In this document: in pieces, positions 26,583-35,506 of the stretch
Numbering within the stretch: the stretch's first letter is position 1
Layout: every line of letters begins with the position of its first letter
Translations under genes and position numbers: made by a program
The notes under the pieces: generated by a model
What the model was told of the DNA's origin: nothing
Database searches by the model: none
What the model saw: the letters and a program-made list of their open reading frames with translations, nothing else
Assembly (NCBI RefSeq): GCF_946408925.1
Contig: NZ_CAMJUE010000004.1
Coordinates: 1-64,000, forward strand
Length of the DNA stretch: 64,000 nt
Origin: an uncultured Methanobrevibacter sp.
GTDB taxonomy: Archaea; Methanobacteriota; Methanobacteria; Methanobacteriales; Methanobacteriaceae
Reading direction: 5' to 3'

Positions 26583-26620
26583 CTTTAATTTTTTTAAAAA
26601 ATAAGAATTGTGATTTTAAT

Positions 26621-27703
26621 ATGTTATTAATTGCTCAAAACCACTTACAATTAATTGTTGAAGTAGGAATAATGTTATTTGTGGCATGGGTGTTTGCATT
26701 AAACTTGATTCCTTTATCATTAAGTGTTGTGACCTTTTTATCTTTGTTTATCATGGGCGGTTTCACACTTATTTTTGGAGGAGATATTGCTCTTTTGGTA
26801 ATTGCTTCAAGTCAGGCTGAATTTACGCATCCATTCGGTCCGATTGCATTGTTGGGTACAGTTGCGGCTCTTGCTTCACTGAAGGTAATGAAGGAATCGG
26901 GAGTTGATATACGGCCTTTAAGGAGATTTGTAATTTTATTCCTTATAGGTATTACCGTATTTGGGGGATTAATGCACAGGTCATTTTTATTGTTATGGTT
27001 AATCGGATTATTCTTCGGATATTTGATGATATCCAAATCCTTCAGAGAAAAATCAGTGTTCACAGCAAAAAGAATCGGAATCTTTTTAGGCGCAGCAGGT
27101 GTAGGTTTTGTTCTTTTAGAAGTTATTTCAAGAGTTACTGGTATGACAATCTTTTCACCGTTATTAAGGTTAGGCAGGATTGAACAATACTCATTATCAA
27201 GTATTAAAACAGTATTAAATAACATTCAATTAATCGGACACAATGCACAGGCTTCATATTGGGGAGCTGACGGAACTGCTTTTGCTGAAGGTTATATTAC
27301 ATTACCTATGCAGTTGGTTTTATTCTTCGGTCTTCCGTTCCCGATGTTTTTCGGTATTCTGGTAAACCAAAAGGATACAATTGATTATATGCTTCCAGGT
27401 ATCTTCGGATATGGTTTTGACTTCGGTATATTGGGATTACTTGGATTAATTCTATTTGTACTTGGAACAATTGTAATCGGTTTTAAAGTATTGAAGAAAT
27501 ACCGAGAAAAAAGAGAAAAAAATAATAAGAAATATCTCGGAAGAGAAGTTTTATTAACCGGCGCATTGGCATCATTCTGTGCACAGGCATTAATCGGATT
27601 ATTTGTATTTAACAGAACAATCAACGGTATGGCATTATTAACATTTATTTTTGTAGGTACATTAATTTTAGCTAATGTAGTTACTCTTAAATCCAGATCA
27701 TAG
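26621..27703 (+). CDS. Polytopic membrane protein of unknown function
   Basis: The ATG at 26621 is chosen because the frame extends upstream only through the tRNA. The 360-residue product has about eight to ten hydrophobic segments and few charges, apart from KSFREKSVFTAKR and KKYREKREKNNKKY loops, which probably face the cytoplasm. I do not recognise a family. It is followed 13 bases later by the DUF1890/DUF1894/methionine synthase genes in the same direction, so it may be the first gene of that operon. A transport or envelope role is only a guess. Confidence 0.65.
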   Translation: MLLIAQNHLQLIVEVGIMLFVAWVFALNLIPLSLSVVTFLSLFIMGGFTLIFGGDIALLVIASSQAEFTHPFGPIALLGTVAALASLKVMKESGVDIRPLRRFVILFLIGITVFGGLMHRSFLLLWLIGLFFGYLMISKSFREKSVFTAKRIGIFLGAAGVGFVLLEVISRVTGMTIFSPLLRLGRIEQYSLSSIKTVLNNIQLIGHNAQASYWGADGTAFAEGYITLPMQLVLFFGLPFPMFFGILVNQKDTIDYMLPGIFGYGFDFGILGLLGLILFVLGTIVIGFKVLKKYREKREKNNKKYLGREVLLTGALASFCAQALIGLFVFNRTINGMALLTFIFVGTLILANVVTLKSRS

Positions 27704-27715
27704 AGAGGTAGTTAT

Positions 27716-28174
27716 ATGAAAGCTTTAGTATTACTTGGATGTCCGGAAACTCCATCACAAACTCCAATGGCTGTTTATGTTTTTAATAGATTAACAAAAA
27801 TGGGTTATGATACAACAATCGCAGCTAACCCGGCTGCCAAAAAATTAGTAAAAATATCTGACCCTGAAGATTATTATCATTTAAACCTGGTTGATTTAGA
27901 AAGACTCTTAGGTGAAATCAATCCGGGAGATTTTGATTTATTGGTTGGTTTTGTTCATAAAGATGCGGCAGCATCATTTTTCGTAACATTTGATCAAATT
28001 CTTCAAACCAAATCCCTTGCATTAGTATTTTCACGTGATGCTGATGAGGTGGCTGAATTTGTTAACATGATTGAAGAGAGCGGAAGCAATGCAATAATCA
28101 CTGCCGTAAGGGCTTTTCATAATCCTTCACCGATTAAAGTTAAATTCGATAAAGCAATTAAGGAGTTTGAATAA
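27716..28174 (+). CDS. DUF1890 family protein of the methionine synthase operon
   Basis: The 152-residue protein begins MKALVLLGCPETPSQTPMAV and continues with GYDTTIAANPAA and FDLLVGFVHKDAA, the DUF1890 pattern, with a nucleotide-binding-like alpha/beta fold. DUF1890 genes are found almost only in methanogens, next to DUF1894 and the archaeal methionine synthase, as here. The usual inference is a helper in methyl or corrinoid transfer; no activity is known. AGAGAGGTAGTTAT before the ATG is a clear ribosome binding site. Confidence 0.85.
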   Translation: MKALVLLGCPETPSQTPMAVYVFNRLTKMGYDTTIAANPAAKKLVKISDPEDYYHLNLVDLERLLGEINPGDFDLLVGFVHKDAAASFFVTFDQILQTKSLALVFSRDADEVAEFVNMIEESGSNAIITAVRAFHNPSPIKVKFDKAIKEFE

Positions 28175-28176
28175 AT

Positions 28177-28491
28177 ATGTCTTTTTGTCTAGATACTTAC
28201 TTACAACAATCAGATAATTATGAAATACATGCTTCAAAAGCAGGCTTTAAAGACTGCGCAATGATTATAAGATTCAAAGCGGATGATTTGGTTTATATCA
28301 AACCTGGTGATGAGGTGTTGGGCGTTCGTGTTATTGGAATACCTCCGATACCAATCGGATTTGACCATGAAAAAGGAACAGTATTCCTTCCTTATACAAA
28401 ACCATGCCATGGAACATCTGTTGTTGAACTGCCAATCGATGAAGAAGAAGTCGAAAAAATCAGAAAACTTGACACCGGTAAAGGAAAATGA
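28177..28491 (+). CDS. DUF1894 family protein
   Basis: The 104-residue protein carries KPGDEVLGVRVIGIPPIPIG and FLPYTKPCHGTSVVELP, hallmarks of DUF1894, which occurs in methanogens beside DUF1890. The two conserved cysteines (in FKDCAM and KPCHGT) might bind a metal or cofactor. It starts two bases after DUF1890 and overlaps the methionine synthase gene by four bases (ATGA). The tight coupling of all three argues that they act together. Confidence 0.85.
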   Translation: MSFCLDTYLQQSDNYEIHASKAGFKDCAMIIRFKADDLVYIKPGDEVLGVRVIGIPPIPIGFDHEKGTVFLPYTKPCHGTSVVELPIDEEEVEKIRKLDTGKGK

Positions 28492-29432
28492 AATCAACAG
28501 TTGTTGGAAGTTTTCCAGTTGAAGTGAAAAAAGCCTCTTCAACAAAAAATAAACTTTTAAATGCTATTGGAGCATATGATCCTTTTAAGGAATCTATTAA
28601 AGACAGTGTCATTGCTCAGCTTGATGCCGGAGTGGACATAATCTCCGACGGTCAGGTTAGAGGGGATATGGTCTCTATTTTTACTGAATATATTCCGGGC
28701 ATGAAAATTGTTGACGGAAATACTGAAATCGTTTCCAAAATCAGAAAACCAACACAGGAAATTTCAATCAAGGATTTACAATATGCCAAAAAGGTAATGA
28801 AAGAATATTATGGCGGAAGTATTCCTGAAGGAAATGGGGTAAAAGGAATTATAACCGGTCCAAACACTATTGTTCACTCTTCAAGAATAACTAGTTTTTA
28901 TAAAAATAAGGAAGATGCAATAATTGATTTGGCACATTCCCTGAAATATGAAGTGGATGCAATAGCAAAGAAAGTCGAGCCGGTTTATATTCAAATAGAT
29001 GAACCGTTCCTTTCCACAGGAATGGTTGACATGAAAACTGCACGTGAAGCTGTAGATATTCTGCATGATGGTTTGCAGGTGCCTTTGGCCATGCATGTGT
29101 GTGGCATTTTAAAGGATGCATTTAAGGATATATCAAAATTCAATGTTGATATTCTGGACTTTGAGTTTGCAGGAAATAACATTAATTTGGATGTTCTGGA
29201 AAAAAATTACCCGTTAGTTTCAAATAAAAAAATAGGTTTTGGATGTGTTGATTCCTCTGTCAATACTGTTGACAGTGAAAGTGATGTTGATAAATTGGTT
29301 TTTAAAGCTATTGAAATTGTTGGAAAAGATAATTTGCTTTTGGATCCGGATTGCGGCCTTAGAAGAGCTCCAAAGGATGTTGCTTTTGCTAAATTGAAAT
29401 TAATGAATGATATTAAAGACAAATATAACTGA
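28488..29432 (+). CDS. mesA: Archaeal core methionine synthase (MetE C-terminal type)
   Basis: This 314-residue enzyme corresponds to the catalytic half of MetE. In Methanothermobacter the homologue (MTH775) was shown to methylate homocysteine from methylcobalamin, not from methyltetrahydrofolate. Visible signatures are TVVGSFPV at the start, DIISDGQVRGDMV, YIQIDEPFL, and the zinc-site pieces MHVCG (His and Cys) and LDPDCGLR (Cys). The MesA name follows the published grouping of short methionine synthases. It overlaps DUF1894 by four bases. Confidence 0.88.
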   Translation: MKSTVVGSFPVEVKKASSTKNKLLNAIGAYDPFKESIKDSVIAQLDAGVDIISDGQVRGDMVSIFTEYIPGMKIVDGNTEIVSKIRKPTQEISIKDLQYAKKVMKEYYGGSIPEGNGVKGIITGPNTIVHSSRITSFYKNKEDAIIDLAHSLKYEVDAIAKKVEPVYIQIDEPFLSTGMVDMKTAREAVDILHDGLQVPLAMHVCGILKDAFKDISKFNVDILDFEFAGNNINLDVLEKNYPLVSNKKIGFGCVDSSVNTVDSESDVDKLVFKAIEIVGKDNLLLDPDCGLRRAPKDVAFAKLKLMNDIKDKYN

Positions 29433-29443
29433 TTTTGATTTAA

Positions 29444-29986
29444 ATGACTGAGTATTGCCGTAAATGCGGTGAAGCATTAAAAGATGATGCGCTGTTTTGC
29501 GCTAACTGCGGAGAGGAAGTGCCTGACAGGCGCAACGGCTTTTCAAAAAAGTATATTGTATTGATAGCTGTCGCATTAATAATTGTGGCTATTGCAGCTT
29601 CAAGTTTTTTAATTATGAATCATTCACAAACAGTTGAAGTTGACAATGTTAAGTTTGAACTGCCGGCTGATTATGTAAAGGAACCGTCACGGACCAATGT
29701 TAGTTTTGACGGCAATGTAAAGTCCAGTGCAATGGGATGGAGCAATGATAAAAACTATATTGAAATAGGCATTACCAAAACGCCAGGTTCAGGATTTAAC
29801 AGTGAGGAGGTTTCGGCCAGTCTGGGCGGAACACCTACCAAGATGTTTGGATATTATGGTTATCTTTTGGAATATGAAAATGAGGGTTACGCTTTCATAT
29901 TCGGTCTGAAAGATGAGGTGTGCATGGTTTATGTTAACAATTATGATGCCTTTGATGATGTTAAGCTAATCGGTCAGGATTCTTAA
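29444..29986 (+). CDS. Zinc-ribbon, membrane-anchored protein
   Basis: Residues 5-27 form a Cys4 zinc ribbon (YCRKCGEAL and FCANCGEEV). A basic patch and one transmembrane helix (about residues 36-56) follow, and then a 120-residue extracellular domain that I do not recognise. This zinc_ribbon_2-TM-exterior plan recurs in methanogen genomes, including the gene at 61101. The gene is 11 bases after mesA, so it may ride on that transcript, but the link is unclear. The end converges on cbiF with a terminator between. Confidence 0.75.
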   Translation: MTEYCRKCGEALKDDALFCANCGEEVPDRRNGFSKKYIVLIAVALIIVAIAASSFLIMNHSQTVEVDNVKFELPADYVKEPSRTNVSFDGNVKSSAMGWSNDKNYIEIGITKTPGSGFNSEEVSASLGGTPTKMFGYYGYLLEYENEGYAFIFGLKDEVCMVYVNNYDAFDDVKLIGQDS

Positions 29987-30000
29987 TTTTAAAAATAATA

Positions 30001-30028
30001 TATAAAGTTAGAAACGACTAACTTTATA
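30001..30028. terminator. Bidirectional terminator hairpin
   Basis: A perfect inverted repeat pairs TATAAAGTTAG (30001-30011) with CTAACTTTATA (30018-30028) around a six-base loop. It sits exactly between the ends of two converging genes, the zinc-ribbon protein and cbiF. Confidence 0.55.
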
Positions 30029-30781
30029 TTAACGATATTCATGTTTGAAGTTTTTGTCATATAGCTTAGATGCATTAAATTCACCAGGGTCTAATACATC
30101 TCCCACCACAATCATTGCAGTCTTTGTTATATTAGCATCTTTAACTTTTCCTGCAATATCCTCGAGGGTTCCTCTAATTATTTGCTGGTCTGGCCATGTT
30201 GCCTTTTTGACAACTGCAACCGGAGTGGTTTTTTCATATCCTACAAGCAATTCATCAACAACTTTGTCAATCATTCCTATGCCTAAAAAGATGCACATGG
30301 TGGCATGATGCTTTGAAAAGCTTGAAATGCTTTCACCGTCAGGTTTTGGGGTTCTGCCTTCCGGACGGGTTATAATAACACTTTGCGAAATTTCAGGCAA
30401 TGTCAGCTCGGCTTCAAGCACACTTGCAGTACCGAACAGTGAACTTACTCCAGGAATGATTTCATATTCTATGTCATGTTTTTTCAACTCACGGATCTGC
30501 TCGGCAATGGCACCATAAATTGAAGGATCACCGGTATGCACCCGGGCAACCATTTTTCCTTCGCTAACAGCTTTTGTGATAATTTCGTCTGTTTCCTCCA
30601 GGTTTAAATAAGCACTATTGTGTATTTCACAATCTTTGCGTGCAGGAGCTAAAACATCTTTGTTTACAAGTGAACCTGCATAAATGATAACATCTGCATT
30701 TTCTATGACTCGTCTTCCCTTGACTGTGATTAAATCAGGATCTCCCGGTCCGGCACCAATAAAAATAACTTTTCCTTTCAT
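30029..30781 (-). CDS. cbiF: Cobalt-precorrin-4 C11-methyltransferase
   Basis: CbiF/CobM methylates C-11 of the corrin ring with S-adenosylmethionine in anaerobic B12 synthesis. The protein has GKVIFIGAGPGDPDLITVKG at the N-terminus, YAGSLVNKDVL, VARVHTGDPSIYGAI and EIIPGVSSLFGTAS, and the C-terminal segment KTAMIVVGDVL. This matches the family throughout. The ATG at 30781 starts right at the conserved core. A TTG at 30814 would add 11 residues without a ribosome binding site. Corrinoids are needed for the methyltransferases of methanogenesis and for the methionine synthase nearby. Confidence 0.9.
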   Translation of the reverse strand: MKGKVIFIGAGPGDPDLITVKGRRVIENADVIIYAGSLVNKDVLAPARKDCEIHNSAYLNLEETDEIITKAVSEGKMVARVHTGDPSIYGAIAEQIRELKKHDIEYEIIPGVSSLFGTASVLEAELTLPEISQSVIITRPEGRTPKPDGESISSFSKHHATMCIFLGIGMIDKVVDELLVGYEKTTPVAVVKKATWPDQQIIRGTLEDIAGKVKDANITKTAMIVVGDVLDPGEFNASKLYDKNFKHEYR

Positions 30782-30878
30782 GTTAATCAATTTGTCTTTA
30801 GTATTATTTAACAATTATGCATCAATTTTGACTTTTGTTTAGAGTAAACTTTATTAATTTCAAAGATAATTAAAAAAT

Positions 30879-31271
30879 ATGGATAATAAAGGTTTTATTT
30901 CAATTGAATATTTATTTGCATTATTTATTCTTATAATTATTGCTTTAGGATTGTTATTTTTCGCATCCTCTTCAATATCATCAAGTTTAAATATAGAAGA
31001 TAGTGTATCCCACAGGTTGATTCTGGATGATTTGGCAAATCAAATCGCTCAGGTAAACTCCAATGGGGTAGGATATTCAAAATACATTAAATTACCTTCT
31101 GATAGGGGATATTTCGAAATAATCGTTGAAAAGAATAAGCTCACAATGGAATATTCAGATAAAAAGGGTGAAACGATATTGATGTTTGCAAACCTGAATG
31201 AAAAATACAGGCTGGTCAGCGGAAAGAGTTATACTGTCACAAAAACTGACGGGGGGATAGTGATATCATGA
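30879..31271 (+). CDS. Archaeal class III-type prepilin-like protein
   Basis: The 130-residue protein begins MDNKGFISIEYLFALF, with a short basic leader, glycine cleavage site, then a glutamate at +5 and a hydrophobic stretch to about residue 31. This is the type IV/class III pilin-like signal processed by an archaeal prepilin peptidase. The rest is a small soluble domain (KYIKLPSDRGYFEIIVEKN). The overlap with the next gene is four bases. I infer a minor pilin or surface-filament component, probably acting with the next gene product. Confidence 0.75.
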   Translation: MDNKGFISIEYLFALFILIIIALGLLFFASSSISSSLNIEDSVSHRLILDDLANQIAQVNSNGVGYSKYIKLPSDRGYFEIIVEKNKLTMEYSDKKGETILMFANLNEKYRLVSGKSYTVTKTDGGIVIS

Positions 31272-31765
31272 GGGAAAACAGAGCCCAGATTTCAGCAGAG
31301 TTTCTGCTGGTATTCGGAATTCTGATACTGGTTGTAATGATGGCGATTGCTTTTGTTTCAAATCAAAACGAACTGAACATTGCAATGAGTGCTGCAAGAA
31401 ATGGCGTCAACGAGGGATTGTCAACTTCATCAAGTGCAATATATCCTGAAGACACATTCAGAGATTATTCAATGTCAAAAACGGGTCTGCTGTCTCCATA
31501 CACTGTGAAAATCGTAAATATCTCATATAAAGAGTTGGGATATGATATAAACTATGACAAGAAATGGATTCAGTTTGAGGTATATGCTAAAACATCTGAA
31601 AGATTTGACAATGATGAACTTGTATCCATTGGCGATAGGATAAATTACAACTTAAGAAAATCAATATCAATAAGCTTCAACTCAACACAGGCAACAAATA
31701 AATTATACAATCCCGTATTCTCACCACATTATGTCTACACAACCGCTAATGTTAAATGGATATGA
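31268..31765 (+). CDS. Class III signal peptide protein (archaeal pilin-like)
   Basis: The start MRENRAQISAEFLLVFGILI matches the class III signal motif Q-x-S-x-E-F-L almost exactly, with cleavage expected just before the glutamine. A hydrophobic helix runs to about residue 27 and a 130-residue exported domain follows. Such proteins form adhesive pili in methanogens. It overlaps the preceding pilin-like gene by four bases (ATGA), so the two probably assemble together. No pilus ATPase or EppA peptidase is in the window. Confidence 0.8.
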   Translation: MRENRAQISAEFLLVFGILILVVMMAIAFVSNQNELNIAMSAARNGVNEGLSTSSSAIYPEDTFRDYSMSKTGLLSPYTVKIVNISYKELGYDINYDKKWIQFEVYAKTSERFDNDELVSIGDRINYNLRKSISISFNSTQATNKLYNPVFSPHYVYTTANVKWI

Positions 31766-31781
31766 GTATATAGTATAGATT

Positions 31782-32153
31782 ATGTCAAGATATGAAAAAG
31801 GAAAAAAGTCACTTGAAAGCATTCAGAAGCGTTCTGTTGAGGAAATATTTGGCGAACTTGATGAAATCGCACCTGACCTTTCAAAGTTTGTAATAGAGTT
31901 TCCATATTCTGAAATATATACACGTGAAGGATTGGATTTGAAAACCCGTGAAATATGCACAGTTTCCGCTTTGACCGTTCTTGGAACAATTCCACAATTA
32001 AAGGAACATATCAATGCTGCCCTAAATGTCGGAAACAGTCCGGAAGAAATTGTAGAGATAATAATGCAGATGAGTGCTTATTGCGGTTTTCCAAAATCAA
32101 TTAATGCAATGATGGCTGCAAAAGAAGTTTTCAAAGAGAGGAATTTACTTTGA
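31782..32153 (+). CDS. Carboxymuconolactone decarboxylase-family protein
   Basis: The 123-residue all-helical protein has the CMD core LDLKTREICTVSALTVLG and LKEHINAALNVGNSPEEIVE followed by IIMQMSAYCGFPKSINAM. The E-x2-C-x-H-like residues of the CMD domain are present, but the C-x-x-C of AhpD peroxidases is not, so a redox role is less likely. Archaeal members are of unknown function. It lies 16 bases after the pilin-like pair and overlaps the next small gene by four bases. Confidence 0.8.
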   Translation: MSRYEKGKKSLESIQKRSVEEIFGELDEIAPDLSKFVIEFPYSEIYTREGLDLKTREICTVSALTVLGTIPQLKEHINAALNVGNSPEEIVEIIMQMSAYCGFPKSINAMMAAKEVFKERNLL

Positions 32154-32344
32154 ACAATATGAATAATGTCTGCATTAACTGCAAACATTGGCAGTTGACA
32201 GAATCTTTGGAAGGTGAAATCTGCAGGATTCGCAATGTGCACACAAATCCGACAGACACATGTCCTCAATTTTCACCAAAAAGCACTTTTGATGACTTGC
32301 AGAATCCTTACAAATACGTTGATGATAAAAATATCAGATTTTAG
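32150..32344 (+). CDS. Small four-cysteine protein, putative metal binder
   Basis: A 64-residue protein with C-I-N-C-K-H-W near residue 8-14, then C near 25 and C near 38, a spacing suited to zinc or an iron-sulfur cluster. The TTG at 32150 is the likely start, since GAGG lies eight bases upstream; the ATG at 32159 would have a 17-base gap. It overlaps the CMD-family gene. I do not recognise the family. Confidence 0.55.
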   Translation: MNNMNNVCINCKHWQLTESLEGEICRIRNVHTNPTDTCPQFSPKSTFDDLQNPYKYVDDKNIRF

Positions 32345-32350
32345 ATACGC

Positions 32351-32656
32351 ATGACCTTTGAAGCAATAGCAAGCAAAATACAGAAGGAATTGGCTGAAAT
32401 CATTCAGAATAACAAAGAGTTAAACGAATATGAACTGATTGTCTACAAATATGTTTTCATATCCGAACTCAATGTTCCTCTCCTGGAGGATTTGGATATT
32501 GAAATATCTCAGGATTCATTCATATTGCATGTGATTCCGGATGATTTGGAATTCGGCCTGCTTCGAAAGCTTGATGATAATTTTGATAAATTCAGAATTA
32601 GTTTTTTGCCCAATAATTATAATGTAATAAAATTAAAGTTTGAATTGTGTGATTAA
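32351..32656 (+). CDS. Hypothetical protein
   Basis: A 101-residue acidic protein, with an N-terminal amphipathic helix and alternating predicted strands (YELIVYKYVFIS, DSFILHVIP). The residue pattern looks like a compact alpha/beta fold. I do not recognise it. It is six bases after the four-cysteine gene and is probably cotranscribed with it. No ribosome binding site is obvious. Confidence 0.5.
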   Translation: MTFEAIASKIQKELAEIIQNNKELNEYELIVYKYVFISELNVPLLEDLDIEISQDSFILHVIPDDLEFGLLRKLDDNFDKFRISFLPNNYNVIKLKFELCD

Positions 32657-32731
32657 ATGTATGATGAAAAGGAAAAACAACAACTGATGGGAGATTTAGT
32701 GGAAATGGAAACATTTAAGCAGTCGGTATGA
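32657..32731 (+). CDS. Possible 24-residue small protein
   Basis: An ATG immediately follows the stop of the previous gene (TAAATG), and the frame runs 24 codons, MYDEKEKQQLMGDLVEMETF and on to a TGA. It is acidic and helical. It may be a real leaderless or coupled small gene, a remnant of a longer gene cut off by the pseudogene region downstream, or chance. Confidence 0.25.
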   Translation: MYDEKEKQQLMGDLVEMETFKQSV

Positions 32732-32749
32732 AGGAAAAATCCTGTGTAA

Positions 32750-35182
32750 TTATTTTTTAAAAGCATGCTTAAGATTTCTGAGGGGCTCAGTAATTTTCCA
32801 ACTTGAAGAAGATAAAATTTCTTGATTTAGTTTAGATAATTTTTTATTTTGAGTTTTTAATTTTTCGTTTTTCTGTTTTAAATTTTGAAATTTCATTATT
32901 CAAATCCGAAATCTTATTATTCATTATCATTATTTTTCCGTTAATACATATGATTTTAATATTTTTACATATTCATCAAATTTCAGAGATTCACAAATCG
33001 TTTTTGCATTATTTCCTAATTCTTCCTTTAATGCATTATTGTTCACTAAAAATTTAATTTTTTCAACTAATGCATCACTTGATCCATATTCAACAAGGTA
33101 TCCGCTAAAATCATTAATAACGATATCACAAAAACCTCCGGCATTTTCAAATGCAATAACTGGTTTTTTTGCATTAAATGCTTCCATCACTACTGACGGA
33201 AATGGATCTTCATATGAAGTTAACAAAAATATGTCACATGCATCGTAATATCTCATGATTTCTTTTTTATCTGAAATGAAACCGGTAACAATCAAGTTTT
33301 CGGAATTGTTAATTTGATTTGAAAATTCCTGTTGAATGTTTTTATTTATACATCCTACCTAGATAAATGTCAGATTTTCATTTTTTAATTTTTCTGAAAC
33401 ATCTACAAATATGTCAAAGCCTTTTCTTTTTTCACCACGGCCCACTTTTAGTATTATTTGATTATTTTCAGGAATATCATATTTGTTTTCTAAAATTCTT
33501 CTGGATTCATTCCTGTCAAATTCATCAAATATGTTATAATAACCTTGAGAATGAATTAATTTCAAGTTTCTTACTTTAAACATGTTTTCAAATTTATTCG
33601 CTACAAATTTTGATGGGAAAACAACCAAATCGGCATAATCTGCAATCTCTTTTGAAAATTTTTCTAATTTTAAATATTTTATAACACCAGGTAATTCATG
33701 AACCAAACTTATTACATAAAAATCATGTTTTTTCAATGTACTAATAAAATTACCTGTAACTACAGTATTTAATATTGCACTTTCAAAATTTAACATGCTT
33801 AATTCATGGGTATACTGCACAATTTTTTCATTTGTATCAACAATGAAAGTAGGAGCCATTTTTTTATATTCCTCAATTATTGGACCATCTGACTTTACAA
33901 AAACAGCAACTTCCATATCCTGTTTTTTAAACTCAGCAATCATGTTTTTCAGAAGTATCTCCGAACCGCCATAGTCTCCAGAATGTCCAACTAATAATAT
34001 TCTTTCTTTACCTGTATTTATCGGATAATATGAAAATATCTCTTTTTTAATTGATTTAAAAGAATTTTCAAATTTAATGCCATTAATATTTTCCTCAAAA
34101 ATTTTTAGCCAATCATTAACGCTGTCTTCAATTAGATAATTGGATATGACATCATTATATGAATTTTTTATAATTGTTTTTTGAAGTGATTCATCTTCAA
34201 TTAAGCGAATGATTTTTTCAGCCCATTCATCACTCGTGTTATCATAGACTAACAATCCATTTTTTTCATTTTCAATATTGTTAGCATAAGGACCGATGTT
34301 ACTATAAACTCCTGGAATGCCCAAAACGGCATATTCCAGATATTTCAATTCACTTTTAGTTAAATTAAGATTGCTGGATTCTAATGGTGCAATTGCTATA
34401 TCCCAATCAACAGTATTTTTATACCAATCTATAAATTCAAAATAATGCTGTTTATCATCTGGAACTTCTATTTGTTCAGTAAAATCTAAATGTTCTGTAG
34501 TTCCTCCAATAAGTTCAAATATTATTAAAATTTTCTTCTTTAAAAAATAATCTTTTACCCTTTTTATTGATTTTTCAATCAAGATTAAATCCCAGGAATG
34601 ACGAATAGACCCCATATATCCAATTTTAATAATATTATTTGGTTTGTATTTTTTTATCCCATAATTCTTTTTAAACCAAAATGTTCCCAATCTATTAGGT
34701 ATTACAGTAATATTATTATTTAAATAAGCTAATTGTTGTTTTAAATTTTCTGTTGTAACTGTAACTAAATCAGCGTTTGAAATAATATGCTCTAATTGAT
34801 TTTGTATTCCCCAATAAAAATCATGTTGAGGATTTGATTCATCTATATGGATTAAATCGTCGTCAATTTCATAAATAATTTTAAAATTTAAAATTTTTGA
34901 TTTTTCTATCAAAAGATTTGCAATTTCAAAATCATAATAATTCCTTTGTAATATAATATAATCAAAATTAACTAAATTATTTTTAATATCCTTTTTAAAA
35001 TTATCATAATCATTCGGAAAAACAATACAAAAATTAAATTTTTCATTTTTTGAAATTATATCAAAAACAGAAGCTAATCTCAAATCGAATGGCACATTAT
35101 CATTATGAAATATGCAAACATTAATTTTCTCATTATCCTTTTTTATAGGCATTTCGGAATATCTTTTAAAATTATTGTACAT
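32750..35182 (-). pseudogene. Broken two-domain glycosyltransferase with decayed tail
   Basis: The frame starts at 35182 and runs 607 codons to a TAG at 33359-33361, then continues in the same frame. Residues 1-360 are a glycosyltransferase-like unit (NVCIFHNDNVPFDLRLASVF, IYEIDDDLIH, KIGYMGSIRHSW). Residues 390 onward start a GT4 unit (RILLVGHSGDYGGSEILL, ILKVGRGEKRKGFDIFV). The TAG falls just after LTFI, where GT4 proteins have (W)VG; TGG to TAG is one change. After it come VGCINKNIQ, the GT4 end with SYEDPFPSVVMEAFNAKKPV, and then several stops near 32915-32932. Downstream in frame a coiled coil and SSSSWKITEPLRNLK remain, ending at 32750. So at least one nonsense change and frame loss in the coiled coil have occurred. 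Confidence 0.75.
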
Positions 35183-35479
35183 GTTTATCAGTTAAAGGAT
35201 TACTCAATCAAATTATGTTTTAGGAATTTAATTAAATATTTGAAAATTTTTCCAAAAAATTAAAAGTATTGTTGATTTGAATTTTTTTGATTAAATTTTG
35301 TCATTTTTTATTTTTTGTTTTTTTAGTTTATATAATAATTTGGATTTTTTATAAATTTTTTCATTTCAAGAACTAGAAAAATTTATTTGGATTTAAAATT
35401 AGTGTAAAAAAAATGAAAAAGACATTTCTTGTTGATGTAATTTTGAGGACTTGGATTTCAATTTCAACAAAAAAATTAG
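35183..35479. other. AT-rich gap with no recognisable gene
   Basis: Nearly 300 bases with long T and A runs separate the broken glycosyltransferase from the TatD gene. I see no convincing frame, no repeat and no RNA fold apart from the terminator at its right edge. The stretch nearest 35183-35240 would contain the promoter of the broken gene, reading leftwards. Confidence 0.5.
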
Positions 35480-35503
35480 GAAGTTTTAATTGACTTAAAC
35501 TTC
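35468..35503 (-). terminator. Terminator after the uppS-tatD transcript
   Basis: The arms GAAGTTTTAA (35480-35489) and TTAAACTTC (35495-35503) pair with one bulged base around a five-base loop. On the minus strand, a U-tract encoded by the A-run at 35469-35475 follows the hairpin. It lies just past the tatD stop codon. Confidence 0.5.
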
Positions 35504-35506
35504 TTT

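Noticed and set aside
33359-33361. Reading the TAG in the broken glycosyltransferase as pyrrolysine
   Set aside because: Pyrrolysine use is known in Methanosarcinales and Methanomassiliicoccales, not in the group this window resembles, and further stops and frame loss follow downstream. A nonsense change of TGG is simpler.
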